64,000 bases of DNA from Micromonospora sp. NBC_01699 (lineage in GTDB: Bacteria; Actinomycetota; Actinomycetes; Mycobacteriales; Micromonosporaceae), in the NCBI RefSeq assembly GCF_036250065.1, contig NZ_CP109199.1, positions 4,092,001 to 4,156,000 on the forward strand, read 5' to 3'. Below are positions 18,093 through 26,500 of this stretch, piece by piece. Positions within the stretch are counted from its first letter, which is position 1, and the number at the start of each line of letters is the position of its first letter. The translations under genes were made by a program, and so were the position numbers. The notes below the pieces were generated by a model that was given only the letters and a program-made list of their open reading frames with translations, made no database searches and had not been told where the DNA came from.

Positions 18093-19490
18093 TCAGCCCC
18101 CCAGCGACCGGGCGTAGCCGTAGACGTCCAGCACCGCCAGCAGGACGGGGAACATCGCCACCGTGGCCAGGGTCTGGGCCAGGTCACCCATCCGACCCCA
18201 GTACGGCATCATCCGCCGCCCCGGCATGATCCGGGCCACCACCATCAGCAGTACGGTCCCCAGCGGCACCAGCGCGACCGGCGCCAGCAGCCGGGGCCAC
18301 GGCTGCGCGTCGACCGCCGCCGCCAGGGTCACCGCGACCAGTCCGGTCACCGCCGGGGCGGCCATCGCCAGCCGGTGCCAGCCGCTGTTCATCGGCCGGG
18401 CGGCCAGCACCCGGACCAGCGCGACGAGCAGGACCAGGGTGGCCGGTGCCCAGCCGCCCGCCGAGCCGACCAGCACCAGGGCGGTCCCGACGACGATCGC
18501 CAGTCCGGCGTACAGCCCGGTCATGTAGCGGTCGGCGGCGGCGGTGCGGGCGAGCAGCGGTTCGCTCGGCTCCGGGTCGATCTCCTCCTGGAGGTGCTCC
18601 GGCTCGGTCGGCAACGGGGCCAGGCGCAGCCCGGCGAGGCGGAACGCGAGCATCGGCGCCGCCGTACCGGCCACGGTCGCCGCGACCGCGACCACCGCCG
18701 CGGCCCGATCGTCGGCCAGCGGTACGAACGCGGCCAGCGCGGCCCCACCGGCGCCGAACAGGCCGGTGGTCAGGATCCCGGCGAAGAGCGGACCGGCCCA
18801 GCCGACCAGGGCCAGGCCGATGCTGGCCGCCGCGAGTGCCGCCACCACACCGGCGAACAGTTCCGGACCGGCGACCCGGATCCCGATGCTGCCGGCGTCG
18901 AGGTCCGGCACCAGGGCGCCGGCCAGCCCGGCGTACCCGATCGCGGCGAACGCGCAGATCAGCCCGAACACCCGGTCCCCGCCGGCCCTGGTGACCGCGA
19001 ACGCGGTCACCAGGCAGGCCAGCGCGAGACCGGCGGCGGTCAGCGCCCGGGGTGTCGGCGGACCGGGCAGAACCAGCGTCGCGAGGCCGACCCCGAACAG
19101 CACGGCGAGCAGGCCGAGCGCGGCCCAGCGGATCATCTCCGGGCGCCACCGGCCGGCGCGGGACCGGACCCCGGTGGCGATGCCGTCGATCAGGTCGTCG
19201 AAGTCGACCGGCGGGATCTGCTCCGAGCGCGGCCGGAGGTGGACCACCTCACCGTCGCGCAGGCCGAGCGAGGCGACGGTGCCGTCCTCGTCGAACGGCG
19301 GCGACCCGAGCCGCTGCAACACCCAGCCGCCGTGCAGCAGGCCGGTGTCGGCCAGGTTCTCGCCGAGGTGGTGCAGCAGCGCCGGCATCAGGTCGGCGAC
19401 CAGCACCTGGGCCGGTACGGCAACCTCGACCTGCCGGTCCGGTCCACACACCACCAACCGGCACATCTCTCCACTGGCGACGATGGTCAC
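18093..19490 (-). CDS. eccD: Type VII secretion integral membrane protein EccD
   Basis: A 465-residue protein. Residues 1-90 form a ubiquitin-like (YukD-type) domain (CRLVVCGPDRQVEVAVPAQ, then DGEVVHLRP), and about eleven membrane helices follow from residue 120 on. EccD lines the membrane pore complex of ESX systems. It is the first gene of the minus-strand operon and lies 171 bases from the divergent eccC. The ATG at 19490 gives the usual N-terminus. Confidence 0.95.
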   Translation of the reverse strand: MTIVASGEMCRLVVCGPDRQVEVAVPAQVLVADLMPALLHHLGENLADTGLLHGGWVLQRLGSPPFDEDGTVASLGLRDGEVVHLRPRSEQIPPVDFDDLIDGIATGVRSRAGRWRPEMIRWAALGLLAVLFGVGLATLVLPGPPTPRALTAAGLALACLVTAFAVTRAGGDRVFGLICAFAAIGYAGLAGALVPDLDAGSIGIRVAGPELFAGVVAALAAASIGLALVGWAGPLFAGILTTGLFGAGGAALAAFVPLADDRAAAVVAVAATVAGTAAPMLAFRLAGLRLAPLPTEPEHLQEEIDPEPSEPLLARTAAADRYMTGLYAGLAIVVGTALVLVGSAGGWAPATLVLLVALVRVLAARPMNSGWHRLAMAAPAVTGLVAVTLAAAVDAQPWPRLLAPVALVPLGTVLLMVVARIMPGRRMMPYWGRMGDLAQTLATVAMFPVLLAVLDVYGYARSLGG

Positions 19491-19532
19491 GCCCTCACTA
19501 CGGACCGCCCGTGCGTCGGTTCACCGCCGATC

Positions 19533-19601
19533 GAGGTTTTTTGCCGGCCGGTTGACCGGCAGAGGTTTTTGCCGACCGGTTGACCCGACACCGGTGTCGG
19601 G
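19533..19601. promoter_or_regulatory. eccC/eccD divergent control region: direct repeats and 18-bp palindrome
   Basis: Two near-identical copies of GAGGTTTTTTGCCGG...GGTTGACC occur at 19533-19557 and 19562-19585. They are followed by the perfect palindrome CCCGACACCGGTGTCGGG at 19584-19601. Both repeats end in TTGACC, which resembles a -35 box read toward eccC. The arrangement between divergent operons suggests an operator plus promoter, though no regulator gene for it is visible. Confidence 0.55.
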
Positions 19602-19661
19602 CCGTTGTACCGCGCGCCGGCCCCGTGCGCAGGGCCCGACCCCCGGACAGGTGATTCAGCG

Positions 19662-22600
19662 GTGACCACTGTCGTGTTCCGGCGTCCGGCCCGACGCAAC
19701 GGGCCGGAGATGCCGTCCGGCGAGATCAGCCTCCAGGAACCGCCCGAACTGCCCGAGATCCAGTCCGGCGGGCTGCGCGGCGCGATGACCTTCCTGCCGA
19801 TGATGCTGATGTCCGGGGTGATGATGCTGATGTTCGTCGGCCCGTCCCGGGGCGGGCCGATGACCTGGATGATGGCCGGGCTGCTGGTCGTCGCGATGGG
19901 CGGCATGATGGTCGGCCAGATGGCGATGAGCGGCGGCGACCGCAAGCGGCGGCTCGGCGGCGACCGGCGCGACTACCTGCGCTACCTGGCCCAGAACCGG
20001 CGCCGGGTCCGGCGCTACGTGGGGCAGCAGCGCGACGCGAGCGCCTGGCGGCACCCGGAGCCGGGCACGCTCTGGTCGGTGGCGATGACGACCCGCCGGT
20101 GGGAGCGGCGCGGCACCCACCCGGACTTCCTGGAACTGCGGGTCGGCACCGGGCGGCAGCGGCTGGCGACCCGGATCGCCCCGATGCAGACCAAGCCGAT
20201 CGAGGACCTGGAACCGTTGTCGGCCAAGTCGCTGCGGCGGTTCATCAAGGCGTACAGCACGATCGAGGACCAACCGGTCGCGCTGTTCCTGCGCGGCTTC
20301 GCCCAGATCCGGATCACCGGCGCCGACGACGAACGCCGTTCGGTGCTCCGGGCCCTGGTCGCCCAGCTCGCCACCTTCCACGCCCCGGAGGAGGTGCTGA
20401 TCGCCCTCTGCCTCGGCGGTGACGGTGCCGGCGCCTGGGAGTGGGCCAAGTGGCTGCCGCACGTACAGCACCCGGTCGACCAGGACGCCGCCGGCTCGGC
20501 CCGGCTGGTCGCCGAGAACATCGAGGAGGTCGAGCGGCTGCTCGGCGAGTCCTTCTCCGCCCGCCCCCGGTACGAGCAGGGTGCCACGCCCAGCCGGGAC
20601 GAACCGTACGTGCTGGTGATCTGCGACGGTGGGCGGATCCCGACCGGCGCTCGGATGGCGTCCGGCGGGTACCGCAACGCGCTGCTGGTCGAGCTGGGCA
20701 CCGCGCCCGGCGCCACCCCGCGCGAGCTGCTCTGGCTGGACGTGGCCGACGGTCGGGTGGAGATGGTCCGGCACGACGCGGTGGGGCGGGAAACCCGCTC
20801 GCCGCTGGCGAAGGCGGACGGGTTGAGCGTGGCCAAGGCGCGCGCGGTGGCCCGGATCCTGGCGCCGTACCGGCTCAGCATCGCCACCGAGCCGGCGGCC
20901 GAGGCGCTGACCTCGGACTTCGACCTGGCCACCCTGCTCGACATCGACGACCTGAGCCGGCTGGACGTGTCCCGGATGTGGGCCACCCGGGCGCCGGCGG
21001 ACCGGCTCCGGGTGCCGATCGGCATCGACTCCGACGGGGTCCCGGTGGAGTTGGACATCAAGGAGTCGGCCCTGGGCGGGATGGGCCCGCACGGCATGCT
21101 GATCGGCGCCACCGGGTCGGGCAAGAGCGAGCTGCTGCGTACGCTGGTGCTGGCCCTGGCCACGACGCACTCCTCGGAAACGCTGAACCTGATCCTGGTC
21201 GACTTCAAGGGCGGGGCGACCTTCCTCGGGCTGGACCGGCTGCCGCACACCTCGGCCGTGATCACGAACCTGGCCGACGAGGCGGCGCTGGTCAGCCGGA
21301 TGCGCGACGCGCTGCACGGCGAGCTGGTCCGCCGGCAGGAGTTGCTGCGCCAGGCCGGCGGCTTCAGCTCCGCGCTGGACTACGAGCGGGCGCGGGCCCA
21401 GGGTGCGCCGCTCGACCCGCTGCCGACGCTGTTCGTCGTGGTGGACGAGTTCAGTGAGCTGCTCGCCGCGCACCGCGAGTTCATCGAACTGTTCGTGATG
21501 ATCGGCCGGCTGGGCCGGTCGCTGGCGGTGCACCTGCTGCTGGCCAGCCAGCGCCTGGACGACGGTCGGATCGCCCAGCTCGAATCGCACCTGTCGTACC
21601 GGATCGGCCTGCGGACCTTCTCCGCGATGGAGTCCCGGTCGGTGATCGGGGTGCCGGACGCGCACGAGCTGCCCGCCCAACCCGGCAACGGCTACCTGCG
21701 TACGCACGTGTCGACGCTGATCCGATTCAAGGCCGCGTACGTCTCCGGGGCGTACCGGCCGAAAACCGCGCGGGTACGCCAGGAGGTGGTGCAGCAGCAG
21801 GTGGTGCCGTACCTGCTGGACCACGTGCCGTACCGGGTGCCGGAGGAGGGCTCGGTGGTGCCGGACGCCCCGGACGGGGTGGAGCCGGAGGCGAACGCGG
21901 CGAGCGTGCTGGCGGTCGTGGTGGACCAGCTCACCGACCAGGGGCCGCCGGCGCACCAGGTGTGGCTACCGCCGCTGGGTGCGGCACCGACCCTGGACCA
22001 GTTGCTGCCCGCGCTCGCCCCGGACCCACAGGACGGGCTGCGGGCGCCGGACTGGCCGGGCAACGGCAGGCTGGTGGTGCCGGTCGGTTTTGTGGACAAG
22101 CCGTTCGAGCAGGTCCGGGAGCTGATGACGGTCGACCTGTCCGGGGTCGGTGGGCACCTCGGCGTGGCCGGTGGACCGCAGAGCGGCAAGAGCACCCTGT
22201 TGCGTACGGTCATCTGTGGCCTGGCGTTGACCCACAGCCCGCGCGAGGTGCAGTTCTACTGCCTCGACTTCGGCGGCGGCGCGCTGGCGTCGATCGCGGA
22301 CCTGCCGCACGTGGGCAGTGTCGCGAGCCGGCTGGACACCGACCGGGTGAGCCGTACCCTGGCCGAGATCGCCGCCCTGATCGCCGACCGGGAGCGGCGC
22401 TTCGGCACCCTCGGGGTGGACAGCATGGCGACCTACCGGCGGCGCCGGGCCGACGGCACGATCACCGACGACCCGTACGGGGACGTGTTCCTGGTGGTGG
22501 ACGGCTGGTTCACGCTGCGGCAGGAGTTCGAGGCGGGTGAGGCCGCTATCCGGCAGGTCGTCGCCCGTGGTCTGAACTTCGGCGTGCACCTGCTGCTGAC

Positions 22601-23678
22601 CACCGCCCGCTGGTCGGAGGTGCACCACGGGATGCGCGACCAGATCGGCACCCGGCTGGAGCTGCGCCTCGGTGATCCGGTGGACTCGGCGATCGACCTC
22701 CGGTTGGCGGCGACGGTGCCGCACATTCCGGGGCGGGGTCTGACCGCGCAGAAGACGCACTTCCTCGGCGGGCTGCCCCGGATCGACGGGTTGGCCGACC
22801 CGAACACGGTCGCGGACGGGGCCCGTGGGCTGTCCACGATGGTGGGCGACTTCTGGGAGGGCCCGGCCGCCCCGGCCGTCCGTACGCTGCCGGCGGTGTT
22901 GCCGGCGGCCGAGCTGCCGGCGCCCGACGGTGACCTGCGGGTGGTGTTGGGGCTGGACGAGGAGCGGATGCGGCCGGTCTGGCACAACTTCGAGGAGGTG
23001 CCGCACCTGACCGCGCTCGGTGACACCGAGAGCGGCAAGACCGCCCTGCTGCGCCACCTCGCGGCGGCGGTGACCCGACGGTTCACGCCGAAGGAGGCGC
23101 GGATCATGGTGGTCGACTTCCGCCGGCAGCTGTTCGAGTCGATCCCGCAGGAGTACCGCCTGGGTTACTCCGTCTCCCCCGACTCGACCAGGGAGGCGGT
23201 CGCGCAGGCCGTCGAGGGGCTGCGCAGCCGGGTGCCGGGCGCGGACATCACGCCGGATCGGCTGCGCCGCCGCGACTGGTGGACCGGTCCGCGCCTGTTC
23301 GTGCTGGTCGACGACTACGACCTGCTCAGCGGGCACGACAGCCCGCTGCAACCGCTGATCCCGTTCCTGCCGCAGGGCACCGACATCGGTTTCCACCTGG
23401 TGTTGACCCGAGGGGCCGCCGGGGTGATGCGGATGTCGATGGACCCGCTGATCCGGCGGTTGCAGGAGACGAACAGCCCGGACGTGGCGCTGTCCTGCCC
23501 GCCGTCGGAGGGCCCGCTGCTCGGCAACACCAAGCCGCGCATCCTGCCACCGGGCCGGGCACTGCTCTGCACCCGCCGGGGCAGCCGCCTGATCCAGACC
23601 GCGTGGGTGGAACCGCCGGCCGACCAGGGGGCGGTCAGCGTACCCGCCAGCGACGCCGCCGGCCGGCCCGGATCGTGA
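19662..23678 (+). CDS. eccC: Type VII secretion motor ATPase EccC
   Basis: A 1338-residue FtsK/SpoIIIE-type motor with two membrane helices near residues 45-100 and three ATPase domains. P-loops are GATGSGKS (482-489), GGPQSGKS (837-844) and GDTESGKT (1120-1127). Domain 1 has a full Walker B (VVVDEF near 593); domains 2 and 3 have VVDGW and LVDDY, so only domain 1 is predicted to be strongly active, as known for EccC. GTG at 19662 is preferred over the TTG at 19605 because VTTVVFRRPARR...EISLQEPPELPE is the conserved EccC start. The 3' end overlaps the convergent mycosin-like gene by 44 bases. Confidence 0.96.
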   Translation: MTTVVFRRPARRNGPEMPSGEISLQEPPELPEIQSGGLRGAMTFLPMMLMSGVMMLMFVGPSRGGPMTWMMAGLLVVAMGGMMVGQMAMSGGDRKRRLGGDRRDYLRYLAQNRRRVRRYVGQQRDASAWRHPEPGTLWSVAMTTRRWERRGTHPDFLELRVGTGRQRLATRIAPMQTKPIEDLEPLSAKSLRRFIKAYSTIEDQPVALFLRGFAQIRITGADDERRSVLRALVAQLATFHAPEEVLIALCLGGDGAGAWEWAKWLPHVQHPVDQDAAGSARLVAENIEEVERLLGESFSARPRYEQGATPSRDEPYVLVICDGGRIPTGARMASGGYRNALLVELGTAPGATPRELLWLDVADGRVEMVRHDAVGRETRSPLAKADGLSVAKARAVARILAPYRLSIATEPAAEALTSDFDLATLLDIDDLSRLDVSRMWATRAPADRLRVPIGIDSDGVPVELDIKESALGGMGPHGMLIGATGSGKSELLRTLVLALATTHSSETLNLILVDFKGGATFLGLDRLPHTSAVITNLADEAALVSRMRDALHGELVRRQELLRQAGGFSSALDYERARAQGAPLDPLPTLFVVVDEFSELLAAHREFIELFVMIGRLGRSLAVHLLLASQRLDDGRIAQLESHLSYRIGLRTFSAMESRSVIGVPDAHELPAQPGNGYLRTHVSTLIRFKAAYVSGAYRPKTARVRQEVVQQQVVPYLLDHVPYRVPEEGSVVPDAPDGVEPEANAASVLAVVVDQLTDQGPPAHQVWLPPLGAAPTLDQLLPALAPDPQDGLRAPDWPGNGRLVVPVGFVDKPFEQVRELMTVDLSGVGGHLGVAGGPQSGKSTLLRTVICGLALTHSPREVQFYCLDFGGGALASIADLPHVGSVASRLDTDRVSRTLAEIAALIADRERRFGTLGVDSMATYRRRRADGTITDDPYGDVFLVVDGWFTLRQEFEAGEAAIRQVVARGLNFGVHLLLTTARWSEVHHGMRDQIGTRLELRLGDPVDSAIDLRLAATVPHIPGRGLTAQKTHFLGGLPRIDGLADPNTVADGARGLSTMVGDFWEGPAAPAVRTLPAVLPAAELPAPDGDLRVVLGLDEERMRPVWHNFEEVPHLTALGDTESGKTALLRHLAAAVTRRFTPKEARIMVVDFRRQLFESIPQEYRLGYSVSPDSTREAVAQAVEGLRSRVPGADITPDRLRRRDWWTGPRLFVLVDDYDLLSGHDSPLQPLIPFLPQGTDIGFHLVLTRGAAGVMRMSMDPLIRRLQETNSPDVALSCPPSEGPLLGNTKPRILPPGRALLCTRRGSRLIQTAWVEPPADQGAVSVPASDAAGRPGS

Positions 23679-24846
23679 CTGCGGCGGCGAGGGCGAGCAG
23701 CGTACCGACGCCGACGGCCGCGCCGACTCCGGCGGCGCGGCCGACCGCCGGGTCCGCCGGGGGCACGACCGGCAACACCGCCGGCGCCGGTCGGGGCGCG
23801 ACCGGCCGTGCCGCCTGGCCGGGGTCGAGCACCGAAACCGCGCCGTACGGGTCGAGCACGCCCGCCCCGAGCGCCGGGGTACGCGCCACTCCGGGCGGGT
23901 GCTCGGCGGTCAGCTCCAGCCGCGCCCGGATCTCGGCGGAGGTCATCGCCGGCCGGTACGACCGGACCAGTGCCGCCGCACCCGCCACGTACGCGGCGGC
24001 CACGGCGGCGCCGCCGATCCGGTAGTGCCCGGGGCCGCTCGGCCCGACGCTGACCGCCGCCACCCCCGGTGCTACCAGGTCCACCCCGGACTTCTCCACG
24101 ACCGGCTCGGTGGGCTTGCCGTCGGCGTCGATCCCGCCGACGGCGACAACCTGCTCGAAGCCGGCCGGGTACCAGACCACCGGGGTACCGGCCTGGCTCG
24201 CCCCACGCTGGTCGCTGATCGCGGCGACCAGGACGATGTCTCGGGCCACCGCCTCGTTGACGGCGGCCCGCAGGTTGGCGTCGGCGACGTCGACCCCGGT
24301 GCCGACCAGGATCACCTCGGCTCCCAGGGCCACCGCCGCCCGGATGCCGTCGGCCAGGTACCTCGGCTGCAACCGCCCCTGGCCGTCGACTATCCGTACC
24401 GGCAGCACCGACACCGCCGGTGCCAGTCCGACGACCCCGGTGCCGGTGACCGGGCGGGCGGCCACGATCCCGGCGAGTGCGGTGCCCCGGCCCCGGCAGT
24501 CCCGGTCGGCCGGGCCGCCGGCGACCACGTCCCGACCGGGCAGCACCGCACCGGCCAGCCCGCTCGCCACGGCGCTGACCCCGGTGTCGACCACCGCCAC
24601 CGTCACGCCCGCGCCCCGGCTCAGCGGCCACACCGCCTGCGGTGCCAGCCGGGCGACCGGCCAGGGGATCCCGGCGAACGGGACCGGGGACGGCCCGACG
24701 CAACTGTTGGTCACCGTGGGCAGGGCCGGCGGCTCGTCGGCGGCGGCGTACCCGGCTCCGGCCGGCAGGCCGAGCACCAGCAGGACCGTGCAGGTCGCCG
24801 AGCCGAGCACCCGCCCGACCGGCCGCTTGCGGACACGTACCGCCAT
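23635..24846 (-). CDS. Catalytically degenerate mycosin (S8 subtilisin fold)
   Basis: A 403-residue mycosin-like protein with an N-terminal signal (VLLVLGLPAGAGYA) and a C-terminal membrane helix near 370-392. The catalytic Asp is present (VAVVDTGV, Asp87). The His site reads DCRGRGTALAG with Arg120 in place of His. The Ser site reads GAAVAAAYVAG with Ala281 in place of Ser. The oxyanion Asn region is replaced by AAISDQRG. Mycosins (MycP) stabilise ESX complexes even without protease activity in mycobacteria, so a structural role is plausible. The ATG at 24846 has a GAGGGAG site. Its end overlaps eccC on the other strand by 44 bases. Confidence 0.92.
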   Translation of the reverse strand: MAVRVRKRPVGRVLGSATCTVLLVLGLPAGAGYAAADEPPALPTVTNSCVGPSPVPFAGIPWPVARLAPQAVWPLSRGAGVTVAVVDTGVSAVASGLAGAVLPGRDVVAGGPADRDCRGRGTALAGIVAARPVTGTGVVGLAPAVSVLPVRIVDGQGRLQPRYLADGIRAAVALGAEVILVGTGVDVADANLRAAVNEAVARDIVLVAAISDQRGASQAGTPVVWYPAGFEQVVAVGGIDADGKPTEPVVEKSGVDLVAPGVAAVSVGPSGPGHYRIGGAAVAAAYVAGAAALVRSYRPAMTSAEIRARLELTAEHPPGVARTPALGAGVLDPYGAVSVLDPGQAARPVAPRPAPAVLPVVPPADPAVGRAAGVGAAVGVGTLLALAAAVTIRAGRRRRWRVR

Positions 24847-24871
24847 GACAGCTCCCTCGGGTTGTTCGGCG

Positions 24872-26419
24872 CTACTGCCGAGATCCGGGCGCACCGGACC
24901 CGACCGGCACGTCGGCGGGGGTGGGGGTGCGGTCGGCGGGGGTGGTCGGGCGGCGGGCCCGCCGGGCCAGCACCGCCGCGGCGGCGGCCAGCAGCAGCAC
25001 GAGTACGACGACAACCGCGACCCGGACCGGCCCCGGATCGCCGTCGTCGGGTGCCGCCCCGGCCGGCCGCCCCTCCTCGGGCAGTACGGCGGTGACGGCG
25101 GCGGCCGGATCCAGCACCCGCCGGCCGGTGCCGGGATCCGGTGTGCTCGCCCCGACCGGGTCGGCGGTCGTCCTGATCCGGTGGGCCACCTGCGCGGCGC
25201 TGAGGTTCGGGAAGGCGGACCGGACCAGCGCCGCCGTGCCGGCCACGTACGCGACCGCGTACGGGGTGCCAACGGCGGCGGTCGTACCCGCGCCGGGGGC
25301 GAGCAGCTGCACCGCTCCCGGACGGTAGCCGGTGGCCGGCTGTCCGTCGGCGCCCATCCCGCCGACCCGCAGCAGTGCCGTCGCCGGCTCTCTCGACGGC
25401 TCGGTCGTGGCCGCCTGGTCGTCGGTGTGCTCGGCGGCACTGGACCCGTCACCGGTGGCCGCACCGGCGACCACCACCACATCGTGGCGGAGCGCGGATT
25501 CGACCGCCGCCACCACCACCGGGTCGTCGAGCGCGACGTGGCCGCCGAGCGCGATCACGCCGGCCCCGGCCGAGATCGCCACCCGGATGCCGGTCTCGAC
25601 GTCGGTGGACCGGGCCGGCGGGGTGTCGGTGACCAGCCGGACCGGCAGCACGGTGGCCGCCGGGGCGATGCCGCCACCGCCCTCGCCGCCGCGTCCGGCG
25701 ATGATCCCGGCCATCGCGGTACCCGTACCCAGGCAGTCCACGTCGCCCCGCGCGCTGCCGGCGGTGATGTCGACGCCGACCGCCAGCCGACCGGTCAACC
25801 CGGCCCGACCGCCGTCCACGCCGGAGTCCAGCACGGCGACCATGACACCCTCGCCCTCGGTACGGGCCCACGCCGGCCCCGGATCCGGCCAACGGTCGGT
25901 ACGCGCCGGACCGGTGACCCGGTTGACGGCCGGGCACTGTCCGGCCGGGTTGCCCGCCGTGGACCCACCGACCGGCGGGGCATCCGGGGAACCGGCGGAG
26001 CCATCAGGTGCTGACCCGGTTCCCGGTCCGGGACCGGGTCCGGTGCCGAGTTGGGCGGCGGAGAGCAGGCCGTAGCGGACCCCCTCGCCGACCGCGTCCC
26101 AGGGCAGCACGATCAACCAGCCCGGAGCGAGCGGGCCGGGCCCGGTCAGGGTGCCGCCGTCGGCCTGTCGACGCCCGACGTTGAGGGCGAAGATGTCGTC
26201 GGCCCGTTGCGCCGTACCGAGGAAGCGGAACGAGATCCGCTCCAGGGTCTCCGGCTCGCCCTGGTACGACGAGGTCACCACGTAGTACTTGAGGTAGCTC
26301 TCCCCCGGTGCGACCGGGGCGGCGACTGCCGGCGCCGGCAGTGTCAACATCATCGCGACCACGAGGACCGGGAACCACCGTCGCCGGGTCGAGGACCGCC
26401 GCCGCACCGCCACCGGCAT
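24872..26419 (-). CDS. LysM-like domain fused to a catalytically degenerate mycosin
   Basis: A 515-residue protein. It has a signal peptide (VLVVAMMLTLPAPAVAAP, residues 18-35), a LysM-like segment at about 38-120 (YYVVTSSYQGEPETLERISF, then LAPGWLIVLPWD), a Gly/Pro linker, a subtilisin-type domain and a C-terminal helix near 455-478 followed by a basic tail. Asp198 is kept (VAVLDSGVD). The His site is DCLGTGTAMAG (Thr232) and the Ser site is GTPYAVAYVAG (Pro386), so the triad is broken. ATG 26419 lies only one base after GGAG; GTG 26413 is a possible alternative. It lies 25 bases before the second mycosin. Confidence 0.9.
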   Translation of the reverse strand: MPVAVRRRSSTRRRWFPVLVVAMMLTLPAPAVAAPVAPGESYLKYYVVTSSYQGEPETLERISFRFLGTAQRADDIFALNVGRRQADGGTLTGPGPLAPGWLIVLPWDAVGEGVRYGLLSAAQLGTGPGPGPGTGSAPDGSAGSPDAPPVGGSTAGNPAGQCPAVNRVTGPARTDRWPDPGPAWARTEGEGVMVAVLDSGVDGGRAGLTGRLAVGVDITAGSARGDVDCLGTGTAMAGIIAGRGGEGGGGIAPAATVLPVRLVTDTPPARSTDVETGIRVAISAGAGVIALGGHVALDDPVVVAAVESALRHDVVVVAGAATGDGSSAAEHTDDQAATTEPSREPATALLRVGGMGADGQPATGYRPGAVQLLAPGAGTTAAVGTPYAVAYVAGTAALVRSAFPNLSAAQVAHRIRTTADPVGASTPDPGTGRRVLDPAAAVTAVLPEEGRPAGAAPDDGDPGPVRVAVVVVLVLLLAAAAAVLARRARRPTTPADRTPTPADVPVGSGAPGSRQ

Positions 26420-26500
26420 TCTCCTTCGCTCGGGCGCGATCCGTCCGCACCGTGCGCCGACCGGCGCCCGCCCGCACTACGGCACGACGGGCACTCCGGT

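Noticed and set aside
19656-21956. Minus-strand open frame of 766 codons across eccC
   Set aside because: It lies opposite the conserved EccC motor with intact P-loops and has shadow-frame composition.
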